64,000 bases of DNA, taken from contig NC_092562.1 of assembly GCF_037975245.1 (NCBI RefSeq), positions 13,508,501-13,572,500 on the forward strand, in the 5' to 3' direction. The notes below the pieces were generated by a model. The model ran no database searches and was not told where the DNA came from. It was given only the letters and a program-made list of their open reading frames with translations. This document shows positions 10,580-26,113 of this stretch, piece after piece; the first letter of the stretch is position 1; each line of letters begins with the position of its first letter. The position numbers and the translations under genes are program-made. The DNA is from Apostichopus japonicus. Lineage: Eukaryota > Echinodermata > Holothuroidea > Aspidochirotida > Stichopodidae.

Positions 10580-13500
10580 CTGAAAAAAAAAATCCGTAGA
10601 AAGTATTTCAGATAGCTATATGCAGGGATTTGCCCAGGATTTCCTGAGTGCCGGGTATACTGATCGCCGTCCTGGGGGAGAGGTCTAAGGAGGAGGGGGT
10701 GACCCACTCCTCTTTGAGAAATTTGTCAATTTTTGAAAGTGCTCAGATGCCAAATGTAGGCACTTGTGTAGCTTTTTAAGCACATACACAAGTACTAGTT
10801 TTGCTAACAATTTGCATTTTTAATTTTTTTTTTAGTGAAATATATTACGTACCTGGTAAAAGATTTTACAAGGGACCGATTGAGAGCCGTAAGTCATGTT
10901 TCTCTCATGCGTAACTGATGCATTATTAGTATGTATGATTTTGGCATAGGCTAGGCCCAATTTATGTTGAATATATTGTTAGGAATGTCGGGATTTTAGA
11001 TGAAAATAGTGCTGGGCGGGATTCACAATTTTTAAGACAGTGCTGGGCGGTAATTTTTAGAGCTGGGCGGGGCCGCCCAGTGCCGCCCAGTGTGGGCACA
11101 TCCCTGTATATGAAAAGGATTGAGCATAACATACCCCACCCATAAAAGTATTAAATTGTTTAACAACTAGTCCAAAGACAAAGGGATTCCATTATTCCAA
11201 ACACAACAACTAAACTCAACTCAATCCAACTTGAATGAAGCCCCGAAGCGTTTGTGATATCAAGGCCAAACGATTTGGCCGTGGGAGGGGAAAGAGGGAG
11301 GCTAAACATATTTTGAAATAATACAGCTCTATTAGAAATTTAATGACTTTTAAGCAGAATTTTGCACTCAACTTGAAAGGTTCTTCCAATGTAATATTTA
11401 GCAGCTCTCTCTAAACTGGTCATCTGTCCTTCCTAATAATCCGGAAATTTCCATGTATTTGCATCATATTATTTTTGTTGGACTCATATTGGATTATCAT
11501 TATTGAGGTCAATTTTTCGCTCACTTTGCTATTTTTGAGAATGAAGAGATAAGAACTATGTCTTAGACCAATTTCAACATTTCTGTGTAATATATGCAAA
11601 TGCATTCGATTTTGGGTGTCGACCAAATTAGCCATACAGTTGACGATAATCGCTTGGTTTGATAAAACTGCTGACCGAAAACATAAAACTTCTTTGCTTT
11701 AGAAGCTATTCAGTTAAACATGGAGCCATATCTATCCTCCATTAACAGCCTCCCTTCCCTCAAACAAAGCAGCCCCCTCCCTCCTCCCCTTTCCCCTGCA
11801 GTTATGATGCGTCTCCACCATGTCAACCCTCTTACTTGTATTTCTCTCCGGTGCTTGTGTCCGATCCGCCGTTCCATAGAGTATTACCTTCTTCATAGAA
11901 AAAGAATATATCCAATTTGAGTTGATCTTTCACAAACGAAAGTTCGTAGCTATCACTCCTCTGAGGAACACAAAAGGCAGAGAGAAAATTGTATCAATTT
12001 TTATAGTTTCATAAAATTTATGACTACACTTTATAAAGACTAACATTATTTTTAGGTTCATGGGAAGTTTATCTTGAAAAAGAAATCATGCAGATATATA
12101 TGCTTAAGTCTCACTAATAAACATATCAATAGTTCACACTGGCCTTTATTTTAAATTCTGACTTCCTTGTCAATAACAAATTCCTCTGTTTATGTCTCAT
12201 CCAGTTTGAATATTTTCTGAAATTGCAATTTTACCAATTTTCTTTCTTTTATAGTTCAAATATACAGTTAGTTCATCTTCCATCTACTGATTTCATAATC
12301 AGGTACAATTAATTAATAAACTTTCAACTGAAACCCAGGTCTTGTCACATTAGAGCATAAATGATTGCATGCTAACACTGTGATACAGTTTCAGAAACTC
12401 CTGAAACACAAAATATTAAAAGTTGATCGTAGTTTTCATAGTTTCAAAAGGTGATACTCTGAATCTGTATCCATTTCACCAAAAGTCTTGCTTCTCTGAA
12501 ACACAATTATTTTTGTTCCGAAGGGGTGTACCTGTACAGGTTTTTAATGGCAGCAACACGACATGTAACCCCGCCTAACTTTGCAGATAAGACGTCTCGT
12601 AAGAGCTGTTATTGTTAACATGTAAAATTAGGCTCATTACCAGACAATTGTATCATTCTGGAAAAGTAGAAATTCATACTTTGTGTCCCTCATATTCATA
12701 TTCTGGTATAATTGCCCGAGTACTTATTGCCCGAGTACTTATTGCCCGAGTACATATTGCCCGAGTACTTATTGCCCGAGTACATATTGCCCGAGTACTT
12801 ATTGCCCGAGTACTTATTGCCCGAGTACTTATTGCCCGAGTACTTATTGCCCGAGTACTTATTGCCCGAGTACTTATTGCCCGAGTACTTATTGCCTGAG
12901 TACTCTTAATCATACATTCGTACTCATACTCCTACTCGGTGCATTTTGGAAATATCGTAGAGATACTTAGAGCAAGGGGACCAACTTGTACTCACATTTT
13001 AATAAAGCCTTGTACTCATACAGTATTTTTCCTCATAACAAGGGAATTCTACTCTACTATATTAACTGACACTGTTGTACACATACTCACGGCACACCGT
13101 TGGATACATACTAACACTTTTGTACATTCTCACATCATACCGTTGTCCTCATACTCACTCTTCTGTACACATACTCACTCTGTTTCATACATACTTACAA
13201 TGTTGTTCACATACTCACACTGTTGTACACATACTCACATCACACTGCTGGACACATACTCACACTGTTGTACACATACTCACTGTTGTACACATACTCA
13301 CACTGTTGTGTACATACTCACACCACACTGCTGTACACATACTCACTGTTTCACACATACTCACACTTTTATACACATACTCACTATTGTACACATACTC
13401 ACACTGTTGTACACATACTCACTCTGTTGTACACATACTCAAACTGTTGTACACATACTCACTCTGTTGTACACATACTCACACTGTCTGCCTTCAATGC

Positions 13501-16500
13501 ACTCTATTACAATGAGTTACACCAGAAAGAACGAATGTGACAGAACTTCTAGCTGTACGAGGTTCGTAAATTTCTAGTACTTATTGAGATGTACACGACC
13601 GACTGCTTTAAATTGGCTCGACATCATTAGATAGTGCTACTGTATATCCTGACTCATAAATGTAAACCATCCTCCACTTAAGTTTTTAGCCAAATTTACT
13701 AAAAGCATTTTGACAATTATTGGCAAAATCAGCTTCATGAAATCAGAGATACAATCAAGGGGGGCAAAAAAAGGGCTCTAGCACCGTAAAGCGAAGGCCT
13801 GCAAGTCCTCACAAGTTGTCACGATTGCTAATGCAGGAGGCCTAACGATGAATCGTCGAGGAAAAGTTTTCCAAACAGATCTAAGAGGCCATGTGCAACT
13901 CGCAAAAAAACAACAAAATTTATGTACATGAAAGCACCTTGAAAAGCAAAATCTTTAATATGAAGTATCACGTAACGGTGTGAACTGCAGCATATGTCTC
14001 AAAACACTTTTTCTTGGTGAAAGAAAAAGCCTGTTCGTCTTATGAAAAAAAACAATTCATTCCAGTTAGGTAAGTAGAAGATGCAAATAAACTGCTTTGT
14101 ATCTGTTTTAGAGTTAAATGACAGCAAATGATGTAATGATGACAAAACTGAATTAACATATATATATATATACCACTAATTATCCTTTTTTTATTTTATT
14201 TTTTATTTAATATTGCATTTTATTAGTACTAGTTACTGACAACCACAGTGTAGTTTTCAAAAGAGCCAATCCAAAATATCGGATGAAAAACAAAGAAAAG
14301 AAACGTTTGACAACTAAAGAGAGAGGAGGAAAAAATTGAAAAATTAAGGATAGAAAATGAATGGGAAAAGTAGTAAAATTTCTTACCTTACCAAACTGAT
14401 GTACCAGCATCAGTCCAGCCATCTCCATTGCCGGTATCAGACGGACGCTATAGTCTTCTATTTTCATCCCAAAATCTACATCTAAACTATGGCCAATGAT
14501 ACGACATTCTCTGAACCAGCCTGAGGAAGAAGTCAAATAAAACAAATCCTTAATGACCACAAAATTGCACTAAAGTGATCTAGAAACCAGCTGTTGTCAT
14601 GGAGATGATTATAGGGAGCAGTTAATCATTCCAGAACCCTTCGGGGGTGGGGGGTGGGGTGGGGGGGAGTAAAAGTTTATTCAGGTTAATTGACATACAT
14701 GTGTAGATTTAAAATGGTTACACTGGTGATGCAGGTTGGTGAAATTGGTATCAATGAATATATTTGATAAAAAGTCAATATATTTAGATATACTGTTTGG
14801 AACAACCTAGATAGGTGCAAACCCAGTCTATGACGTTAAAAATGTACAAGAAATCCGATATAACAACATTATCCCACTGACTTCTCTGCTGACAACAATA
14901 TTTGTAAGCGTTAACTACGGTAGATCATAGATGTGAACTACGATTCACTTCCGCCCATTCCGCCGATAAATTCCAAGTATTAAATTGATACAGTCAAACA
15001 AATATGTTTCACACACTCAGAAACAATGCTACAATTTCAATGGCATATGCTGAAGACAAACTCAACTCTTCTTTATGAAAATAAAAATAAAACAATACAA
15101 AAACTGTTAGCAAACTGCTCATCCACTAAAGAGCCTGTGTAAGAGATATGTGTAAAAGTAAGAGGGCCTGAAGTTTCGATCCTAGCAGGATCTTCTTCAG
15201 AGGGGGGCTTCAATCTTCTCTATGAAAGAGACATAACTGATAACAGACCGCATATCAACTGTAAAAGCCTGTGCAGGTAAATAAGAGGACCTGATGTTTC
15301 AAACTGCGGTGCTCTGAAGAAGCTCCTGCTACGACCGGGAATCCTCGGGAAACTCCTTTTCATTAAATAGGAAGAACTCTACACTTATCATCTCAACGTA
15401 AACACAAGAGTAATAAGAAGATTTAAAAAAGGACACATTTACTTGCATTTTATCTCCTCCTTTCATACTTACTGAGACAAGTGCCACTGCTAAGCCAAAA
15501 TGGAATCCCTAACTCGTCTAAGACTGCCGCCCCTGCTATCAGGATGTCTTTCGCGTTAGATCGAAATCTCTCGCCGACCACGTCGCCGTCGTCATAGTGA
15601 CGCGAGACAAATTTCGCAGCTCTCTCGTAATTGCACTCCAGGAATGTAGAATGTTGGATCTGATTTAGAAACTTCTTGGGATACTTAGGGACCATAAAGT
15701 AGACGTTATCGACCTTTACCTCGGCAAATTCCATTCTGCATATAAAAAATGAGATGAAAAAGACAAATTGTGAATATATCGCCAGGGTATCCTGTTACTT
15801 TATGAATTCTACTTATACAGTATACGTCGGTGGAATTTGTTGTCATGAATTGTAGTGATAACGATGGGGACTGTCCCTTTGCCTTACGTCCGTATACATA
15901 CTTACATAGACGTACTTGACATTTTTCTCTCTTTGTTTTCCACTTATAGAGTTAATTGTGTCCTTGAGAAAATTCATCTTCCAGTCATTTCCTTTCCTCC
16001 CCCCACCCCCCCCCATCCCCACCCAAATTTTTGAATATTTATGCATATCAACTTTTACCTAAAGAATATGGTTCTTCCATATTAGTGAAATCAGCCAATG
16101 CCTTTAACCTAATTTTGTACATGATCGGTCAGGACTAAACATTGCAATTATTTGCTGTGAGGCAAATAAGTCTTCTTTCTTGTATAGTAAAGCCGACTTC
16201 TGTGAAAATTAGGTTAAAAATGTATAAAAACAAAAGGCAGCTGCACGGGAGACAAGCAGTTTTATTTATCTACAGGAGAGACTGCTAATCATAAACATTG
16301 AACACTCTTCATTGAATTAATAGTTCTATTTTGTCCTTTGAAAAGCTCATCATCTGCTTTGTCTTCTGCCTTCTTCCTTGTTTAATTTTTTTTTAAATCC
16401 GTAATTTTTTATTCTTTGATATCTGTTAGAAGTTGTTTTTCCAGCCTTTCCTGTTACCTTTGTTAAATTTTGTTATTATTTTCTTTATTTTTTTATCAGT

Positions 16501-18470
16501 GTTTCTTTTCCTTAAATTCTTTGTTCTATCCGCCTTTTTTTCTTCTACCTTTTCTTTTATATTCTATTTCATTACTTTTTGTTTTTAAGTTAAAATCAGA
16601 TGGTTTGTATATTGACTTTTCCCTTTTTCCTCACTCGACCCACTTTAACGATGTTCCTTCCTCTCTGTGAAATCTGCCGATACTTAACCTAATTTCTGCA
16701 TAAAGTCAGTCAGATCTGACATTAATAAGGTTTCCTGCTCGCAGAACAAACAGCATTATTGAGTTAATACTGTGCTTAGGTGAAATTGTTAGGATGTGAA
16801 ATGGTTACAATACAAACATATAAAACATGCCCAGTTTGTGGAAGACATACGTATAACACTCTCTCCTTTTTTTAAGGGGGGGTGGGGGGGGGGTTTAGGT
16901 TCACACAGGTTATTTAAATACCACAAACTTAGAGTAGCTATTTCTGATGTACACTACAACGTGAATTGACAGTTTAAATGTATTTCCACAGGTACCTATT
17001 ATTCATGTGATGCTGAGGTACTGTTCCAATACATGCAGTATTCGATACAAGCCATTTTGCTGAATTATGTCTCCATCTGTCTCGAGCTGTCGAATGAAGC
17101 AATCGGTATGTCCACATCCAATTGAGTCTAACAGTCTGTTGAAGCGTGGTGGTCCACTTGGCTAAGGCGTCGGACTTGTGGTACAAGGATTGCTGGTTCG
17201 ATTCATGCCTAGTTCATTACGTTTGTGTCCTTGAGCAAGATGCTTTATCTCACTTGCCTCTCTCCATCCAGGGGTTCAATGGGGTACCTGTGAGGTAAAT
17301 TGTCATTGGGCGCAGTATATAACTGCTGCCGACTGGAGGGATTGTCTCTGGGACAGGTTATCATTGACCAGGGGTAATATATCGTCTGTAAAGCGCTTTG
17401 AGACCTATCGCTGGTGTAAAGCGCTATATAAAAAGCAAATATTATTAAATATTATTATACAGTATGCCAGGTTGGCATCAGAAGTATGATGCTACATGAT
17501 ACAGTACAGTACTGGGCTGAAATTATAAAGCCTTCGTACTTGGTGTGTCTCTAGCATGCTTGGTTCAAGTTTTGCAGGGGTCCCGAAATGTTAGAAGAGG
17601 GATTGGCCCGCTGTTCACGAGGTACCTGTGAGAGCCATCCTTCAGACTGGATACAGGTCGCATTGAACAAAGTCCTCTCTTTGTTTTGTGAACGAGCTCT
17701 GTGCCCTTTGTGGATTTGAAGGTCCATATGATGTTTCAAATCGGTTTTTAAGTGAATGCGAATTCGGCAGAGGTACAAAGACAATACAAATAGGAACCTA
17801 TTTAACAACAATAAACCACGAAGGAGATTTGGAGGTGATTATAGCTCATGCGTTGTGTAGCGAGGGGATGGTGGGGGAGTGGGGGGAGGGGGGTGGGGGG
17901 TTAATTGATACCATTGTGACTTACTTATCATATGCACCTTCCCCTCTGTTCCCATAAAGTTTCTGGTCATGACTCCACTGTTTGGTCATCCAGCTTCCCG
18001 TCTGACTGACCTGGGACCAATCAATCTTCCCGTGCCAGAAGTAACTGTCGTTCCGTAGGTAAAAGATGACCAGCTGAATCAGGTAGTCTTTGTACACGAA
18101 GAAATGATGGTATGGAATGTCGTGCCTCTTACTTATCCTCATGGGTAGAACCCTCGGATCTCGACCAATCACCTCAAAATGGCTGAATCCAGCTTCTTTG
18201 GCACCCTCCAAGAAATTCTGGGTCAACGAAAATCATTAGAATTCAATGCATGCAGGACAGCTACAGTACTGATGTTCAATTTTCAGGACATTTTAAACAA
18301 ACTTCCCATGAAAGTAATTACTTCAAAAGCCTATGTTCCACAACGATAAAATCCAGCCTTACATTTTTGTTTTTAACAGCAGCTGAATGTAAAACAATTA
18401 ACAATTTTAATGACATTGTCCGATATGAAACATTTTCCTCACGCAGACAGACACTTTTCTATATTATCAA

Positions 18471-18509
<39 letters not shown>

Positions 18510-21500
18510 GAAAATCGTATTGAGTTGGAAAATCAAGAACAGTGAAAAAACTTTCAGCCTCCACCGGGATTTGAACCCAGGCCTCCCGCTTTATATGCAG
18601 ACACCCTAACCACTAGGCTATGGACACTGATTGTATGTCCAGACGTCAAAACCGGTAAGGAAGGTCGTAATTCCACTGTAGGCGTTTGTCACCTGTATGG
18701 AATGATACTAGTTCTGTTTTGGTGACATATTTGCCTTACTCTAGAGATCAAACATGATGCTAACCAACTCGAAAACATTTGTGATTCCTAAAGCCGGATC
18801 TCGAAAAGTGATCTTTGAAGTTTGAGCAGACATTGTTAATGAAATGGAGGTAAACGACAAAGGCAAATGAATATATATATAGTTGAAATTGTAGTGAGTT
18901 TAAAATCCAGAACAGTGTAAAAACTACTGTACCAGCCTCCACCGGGATTCGAACCGGGGCCTCCCGCTTTATACGCAGACACCCTAACCACTAGGCTATG
19001 GAAGCTGATTGTATGTCCAGAGGTTCGAAACCGGTAAGGAAGGTCGTAACTACACTGTAGGCATCTGTCACATGTATCAAACAATTTACTAGTTCTGTTT
19101 TTGGTGATATATTTGCCTTACTCTAGAGATCAAACAAAATGCGAACCAACCAAAGTTGACAGACAAATTAATGGAGCTATTAAATGAGAGCCTTGTTATG
19201 GTAAAGTTTAAATTTGCTCTAATATTTACAAATATTGGCAAAATGCAACATGACTTCATGTCCATATCTTCAGTGGTAAATAATTAATGACAGCCCAACA
19301 AAATAGAACATATCAGACAAAGTTGATTATCTTTTCTTAGAGATTTGATGTTGGTTTCAAGACGATAATCTTTGATGGATATATTACATTTGGAAGGCAT
19401 GGAATGCCTCATATTTAAGATATGATAACCCCAAGAGTAGCAGCTGCTGTTTAAGACCAAAATGTTTTAAGACAATAGCCTATTGTTTTTTCTTTCTAAT
19501 AATCAAGAAAAAAAAAATGTCAACTTGTAACATGCTGTGATGCATACTGTACTGTGTATCTCAGATGTCTGTTTCATCAAAACAAAATGACTTGTATCTC
19601 CCTTGCAGAGCAGATGAATATTTAGTTTGTTTCAACCAATCATGTTCATGTATTTGTACCAGGCAACTGCGTGATACAGTATGTACTGTAAATGACCTGA
19701 AATCAATTTTCTACAAAAAATTGGGTATCACTGGATGTTTGACAGAAGGAAAATTAAGTACAGTTTTCACAGACTGTGTGACAATAAGTGTGAATGTCTA
19801 CATAAACACTGTATAATGTATGAGCACTTGATAAAGATGCAGGATTTGACTATAACATCATATGTCATGTACAGTATGGGGAGATTGAGAGTCTGTTACC
19901 TCAGGTGACAAAGAGTGTTTATCCAGAAGCAACTTCATTTCAGTTAATACGATCTTAAAGGAGAGAATTTAATACAGATATTAGGACAGCATCTTGTGAA
20001 CAAGTGATTCAGGTTCCAGGTGCAAATAAGTTGCACCAGAAATCATGTGGATGCATGTAGCATTCAGTGCTGTATATGCTCTGTTAAATTGCTTGACATC
20101 AGATATTAGGCGCTATAGAACATTTCTTGATTGACTGTCTGACTGTCCGACTGACTGATTAGGTGACTGACTGACTGATTGTCTGACTGTCTGACTAACT
20201 GACTGTCTGACTGATGGACTGACTGACTGACTGACTAACTAGCTATATGACTGACTGTCTGACTGACAGACTGACTATGTGACTGTCTGACTGTCTGACT
20301 GACTGATAGACTGACTGAATGTCTGACTGTCTGACTAACTAGCTATGTGACTGACTGAATGACTGACTGACTGTCTGTCTGTCTGACTGACTGACTGTGA
20401 CTGTCTGTCTGTCTGACTGACTGATTGACTATGTGACTGTCTGACTGACTGACTGTCTGACTGATGGACTGACTGACTGACTGACTGTCTGATGGACTGA
20501 CTGACTGACTATGTGACTGACTGACTGTCTGTCTGACTGACTGACTGACTGACTGTCTGATTGGCTGACTGACTGACTGATTGGCTGACTGACTGACTGA
20601 CTGATTGGCTGACTGACTGACTGACTGACTGTCTGACTGATGGACTGACTGACTGACTGTCTGATGGACTGACTGACTGTCTGACTGACTATGTGACTGT
20701 CTGTCTGACTGACTGACTGCCCTGACTGACTGACTGACTATCAGTTGTTATTCTCACTTTTTCTGACATTTACCATAAATTAAAGTGATTATAATCTTGT
20801 TTTTAATCAACCATACCTAGCTGCTGTGTTATGTCAAGTTCCAAACATACTTGTAACAAACATCACATAATTTGTAAACTGTTTTTTCTTCTTCTTTCTG
20901 TTTTGCAGAACTTTGTCTATTTTGATTTTTGAATTCTTGAAGAATGGCGAGCGTGTATCCAGAAATGGAAAGTGTGGTGAATGAAGGGGGTGAACAGAAT
21001 GTAAGGGTGAATAATTAGTTTAGTCTACATCATCCCGTTGGAAAAACTGTGGCAAATATGACTACAAGTCGCCTCTCCTCCTTTGCTATAATCAGGATGC
21101 ATACCCCAATTAATTAATTTCTTAGTTTTGTAAATGTGGTACAGATGTCTTGAAATTTTGAGGACTATTGAATGAACCCAACTTGTTGTCTACAGGGGAA
21201 AAGGAATCGAAATTATAATATATTAATGCCGGTACTAAACAGTCAATAATGTCACACTGCACTGTGCAGCATGACCCACTCTTCATAACTAAGTACTTTA
21301 CTTTAATAATGAACATTTAACACTTATCAGCTGTAAACTGAACACTGAACACTGTAAACTGAACACCGTGGAGTGTTATCTCAGTGGTTAATGCCGGTGT
21401 CTTCCAATCATAAGGTCCCAGGTTCGAGTCACTCCCAGATTAATGTATGTCGTCCAGTTACAGAGTTGTTGACAATTAACAATTCATAATCATGGACGTT

Positions 21501-24500
21501 ATATATGAATGTAAGAGACTGACTTTGGTCAGCTTGCGGCTTTGATAAGCCAATGATGGCTTCTTCGCGAGTTCCTGCTTGCAGGAGGATCTAATATACA
21601 TACATACATACATACTATGTATCAGCGAAGAGGAGCAATCTGAGCAGCGACGTATGTGACAGTAGTGTGACAGTTTAATTCCTCTCCTCTCTGATGGCCA
21701 ATAAATCATACAAATCTATGTATGCATCACCTACTGTCGCTGAGAGAGAATTGCAACAAACTGACATAAAACAGGTTTAGATCACACTCTAGCTAGCTGA
21801 CAAATCTACGATGCCTGGAATACGTCAGTTCGTCAGCAGGAAGAAAATAAAAAAATACCTATCCTGTAACATATAATGGTCATTAAAGAGACAATTACTG
21901 TATACAGTGACGTCTGACATCCTACAGTGTATCGACTATTTCTCTGCCGATTGGCTGGGAGATCTACCGTAGATATGGAAAAGATCTGAGCCCATAATCA
22001 GTGCCCTAACTATATACGGTGTATACAGTAGCTGGGCTGGGAGATCTACCGTAGATATGGAAAAGATCTGAGCCCATAATCAGTGCCCTAACTATATACG
22101 GTGTATACAGTAGCTGGGCTGGGAGATCTACCGTAGATATGGAAAAGATCTGAGCCCATAATCAGTGCCCTAACTATATACGGTGTATACAGTAGCACAG
22201 TATACCAGTTAAACTATATGTTTAACGACAAAGGGCATTTGTGTTAATACTAGTTACAGTACTAATCAATGTTATAGTTGACATGAATGTAGTGAGGGGC
22301 TGGATGAGGTTGCAACGGATTGAGCTGGATCTCAGATCAGATCACTCCTGTCTCGGAATTGGACTTGGATTTGGATGGTTTGGACTCGACTACAACGCTG
22401 CTGTTCAATTAGTTGTAAACTACTTAACGTAAGACACTATGTTGATCTAAACTTTTAAAAAAAACATGATAGAAATAAAATATAATCGATATAAATGGTA
22501 ATTGGATTAAGACATAATCGAAATATAGAAACCAAAAACAGTTCACCCAGTGGGGTCGTATAGGGTAGAATGAAAAGGGAGTTCATTGACAGGAAGGGGT
22601 CTGTTGTCAAATGGTTACCAGTTCACTGCAGACAGGGAGGAGCCAGAGTGCTGAGGTTGTGGGGGGACAGGTAAGTGAGGTGCAGTTATTGCTGTGTTCT
22701 TTATTTACCATACGATGCTAACTATTTTCTTATTACATTTCTCCAGACAACTAAATAACAAAACATTTTATTACCCTCCATTTCATCCCCAATGAAATGT
22801 CATAACGTCCAAACTTATCCATCTCTGAAAGTGTTTTGGAATTTAACGTTATACAATTTATACTGTAGGTTACATCTGGTCATACAGTACCTTTCACCAA
22901 GACATTAAGTCATGTAATATATTCACACATTTATATAACTGATACCCCACAATCTTACTATATGTGAGAGATCTCTGTCATTACAACCGCTGGACCCCTC
23001 CGAACTAAAGAGTTACAGAGTGCATAATTGTGCAAATGAAGACATTTTCATGTCCCATCGAGTTTTCTGTATCATTTTATGTTTTATTCCATTCTCAAGC
23101 CCTCTTCAGAGTCGTTGCCTCATTTCGTCATTTTCTGGCGCATTTTTACTGATTAAAGCGACAGATGACATGTTAAGGCACATTTCCTTTCCTTTAATGG
23201 GGCGAGTAAATTATACCATCACTACGATTCGGCAGATTCAGTGCAAGATATATGCTCCTTTAAGCCACCATTTGTCACTAAACTGTATGTACAGTAACAG
23301 TAACTTACCTTGGAGATGTCAACGTGTGAGATTACGCCAAACTGTGACGCGGTTGCATTGTTACACAGCAGCGTGCAATACTTATTTAAGACCGGGCTAA
23401 CATCCCTCAGCTCCAAGATTGATTTTAATAACTTGGAATCAATCAAAAAGCCAGAAATGTGGAATCTGATGAGTAGATTGGAGAATTTTGACAGCGCTTC
23501 CTGCAAGAAAATGTAAAAGAAACGAATAAATTTGATGGGAGATAAATTAAATTAGAAATTCTATCGAATAAATGTGACCGTATGTAGGTATACATAAAAG
23601 GAAAGAACTATGCACCGTACACTGAAACGTTAGTATAGTAACTAGTAGTAGGAGAGGAAGGTATTCATTTCTGGGTGGTGACAAATGTGTTACAGGTGTA
23701 CTTGAAGATACAAGAATAAGACAACAGAGTTGACTCGTATAATGGTAAAAGGACACACCAAAAAGGGGAGTAGGGGGGCGGGGAGGGAGGGGGGATGTGA
23801 ATGAAGAAAAGCAAATGTATAGTTTGAAACTATTTAAACAATTTAAAGAAAAGGAATTTCTGGTTAAAATTTATAATGAGTGCTGCATCTATCGGTGAGA
23901 ACTATGCGTTACATTTATATGTAGAATTAAAACTTGACATAGTCACAAGATACAGTAACATACACACTGTACTGTGTTAAATGCTAAATTTCCACATCAT
24001 TGATTAATAATATCCCAATAAGAGTACTGAACATGGTTTACCACAGATCTGCAGTGCGTACTGAACACACTGAAATGTCAGAAGGGAGTAAGCCAAGTAG
24101 CAAGTAACCACTGCATGCCTCATTATTTAGCAAAACATTTCTTTTGATCCCGGGGATGAAATGAAGGTTTCCAGGACCAGAAGCTGTAAAAGCAACCCCT
24201 GGTTCACTGTGCTACGGAACCGCAGGTGCCACTTGAGTGTAGCCACTGCATGCTTCATTATTTAGCAAAACATTTCCAATGATCCTGGGTATGAAATAAA
24301 GGTTTCCAGGACCAGAGGCTGTAAAAGCAACCCCTGGTTCACTGTGCTACGGAACCGCAGGGGCCACTTGAGTGTAACTAAGCGCCTCTTGAGAGTAAAG
24401 GGGTGGGGGGGGGGTTATTTAGCATTCCAAGTATGGTAATACTGTAGGTTGTTTATCAATTTAATATGCTCCTTTCAATGTACAGCACAGATCTATCAAA

Positions 24501-26032
24501 TATCAACACCAGTTTGTAGGTATGATTTATTTTTGTTCTTCTTATTTTCCTTCAATGGCAAAATATTTACAACTGTGACGGGTTGATGGGCTAAGGTGCT
24601 AACTTAGAAGTAATATGGATCCTGGCATACAGTATATGTTTTTTTAGAGATTTACTGTACGAGAAGACCAGCTGCTGTAGCAATATTTGTTGGCACCATT
24701 AGCCAATGGCACCTGCTTTAAATTGCAACTGTGACCAAACCACAGAATATATTGCTTTGCTAAAATTGCTAATATAAATAGCCATAAAAAATAATGGCTG
24801 GTCTTTCCAGCAGCTGGCAACAAGATATACTATATGTAGTTAAAATCAGGTCATTCTATATATAAATATATATATATATATGTAGGTATATGTATATATT
24901 TCAGTGTTTTACAATTGATGCAAGATTACTGGTTTAACTAATTTGGATGCAAAGCAGGACAGAAAGATCTGTTTTACTGTAGGCCCAGCCCTACTGTTAT
25001 TTCAAATAATAAAATTTTCTTTCAAATTCCCATTTTTCTTCGAAAAACACCTATTACTTATTTAATATGTTAGAATGCATAGATCTACGTAACGGAGAGA
25101 AATTAATTTAACAAATTTGATCAAATTTCAAGTTTGAAGATTTAAGAATGAAACAACGTTTCGTCATTTTTGGCGTCCTCCTGAATCATGGACCACAATA
25201 ACGAAGTAAATCTTGTCACTCGAATCGTTAATCTTCCCATTTAACGACCAGATACACACATGTCCCACAACAGTATCAGTCGAGCACTGGGGGCATATAT
25301 AATAACCATTATGCTAGTTGTGTGTACAACACGAGTCACAGTTCTGAGTCGTTTCACTGCATCACCTTAACATGTACTTTTCCACTGTACACCGCAATCA
25401 CATGCTTCTCAACTGTTGTAATTAAATGGCAGTGAGTGTGTATATGTACCTGTAAATCATTATTCACCTCAGAGGGGTAGCCACTTTCTTCTTTTTTACT
25501 CCTCTCTCTGTCGGGCAAATTTTAACCATCTGATATGCTAACGACCTCTCAATAATGAAGAAGTGTCACCTCTAAGATTGAAAGTAATGAGTAAATTGGA
25601 AAGAGCAACTGCCTGGAGACTCTGGGGATGTTCACAGAATCCTGGCAGACTAATTGGTATGTAAGAGGAGCGAGCTTCCTAGGGCAAGTGTGAGATAGGA
25701 TGGAGTACTGTCTTCCGCAAACAGCTACATTACATATTATGGATGCCTACCTTAATAACATCACAACAAAAGGGTGAATGAATTTAAAAAAAAAATCTAC
25801 AGGGCTCTAGGGGGACCTTAAAGATTGAATTTTATTTCTTGTGTGATCTCCTGACGATACATAACATCCTTTTCATTCCTGCACACGTCGACTGGAAATT
25901 ATGATGTGTTCTTCAATTAAATAACCGTATTGATCTGAATTAACCATGTATGACGTATTTAATCGATTTCAATACTTAAATTTCGGAGAGTGGGATAAAA
26001 GAAATAAAACAGAAAAGTCATTAAGTCACAGA

Positions 26033-26113
<81 letters not shown>

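Noticed and set aside
12711-12904. CRISPR-like regular spacing
   Set aside because: Direct repeats have no unique spacers, and the window is plainly an animal genome.
12612-12970. Overlapping ORFs such as repeated PEYLL
   Set aside because: Pure consequence of a 15-bp repeat with no stop in any frame.
12939-13577. His/Thr-rich ORF of 212 codons
   Set aside because: Translation of the 20-bp CACATACTCACA repeat.
21369-21440. Functional tRNA genes at the SINE heads (also 26255, 27638, 62528, 18560, 18945)
   Set aside because: A and B boxes are present, but the copies are followed by shared SINE bodies and do not form convincing complete cloverleaves.
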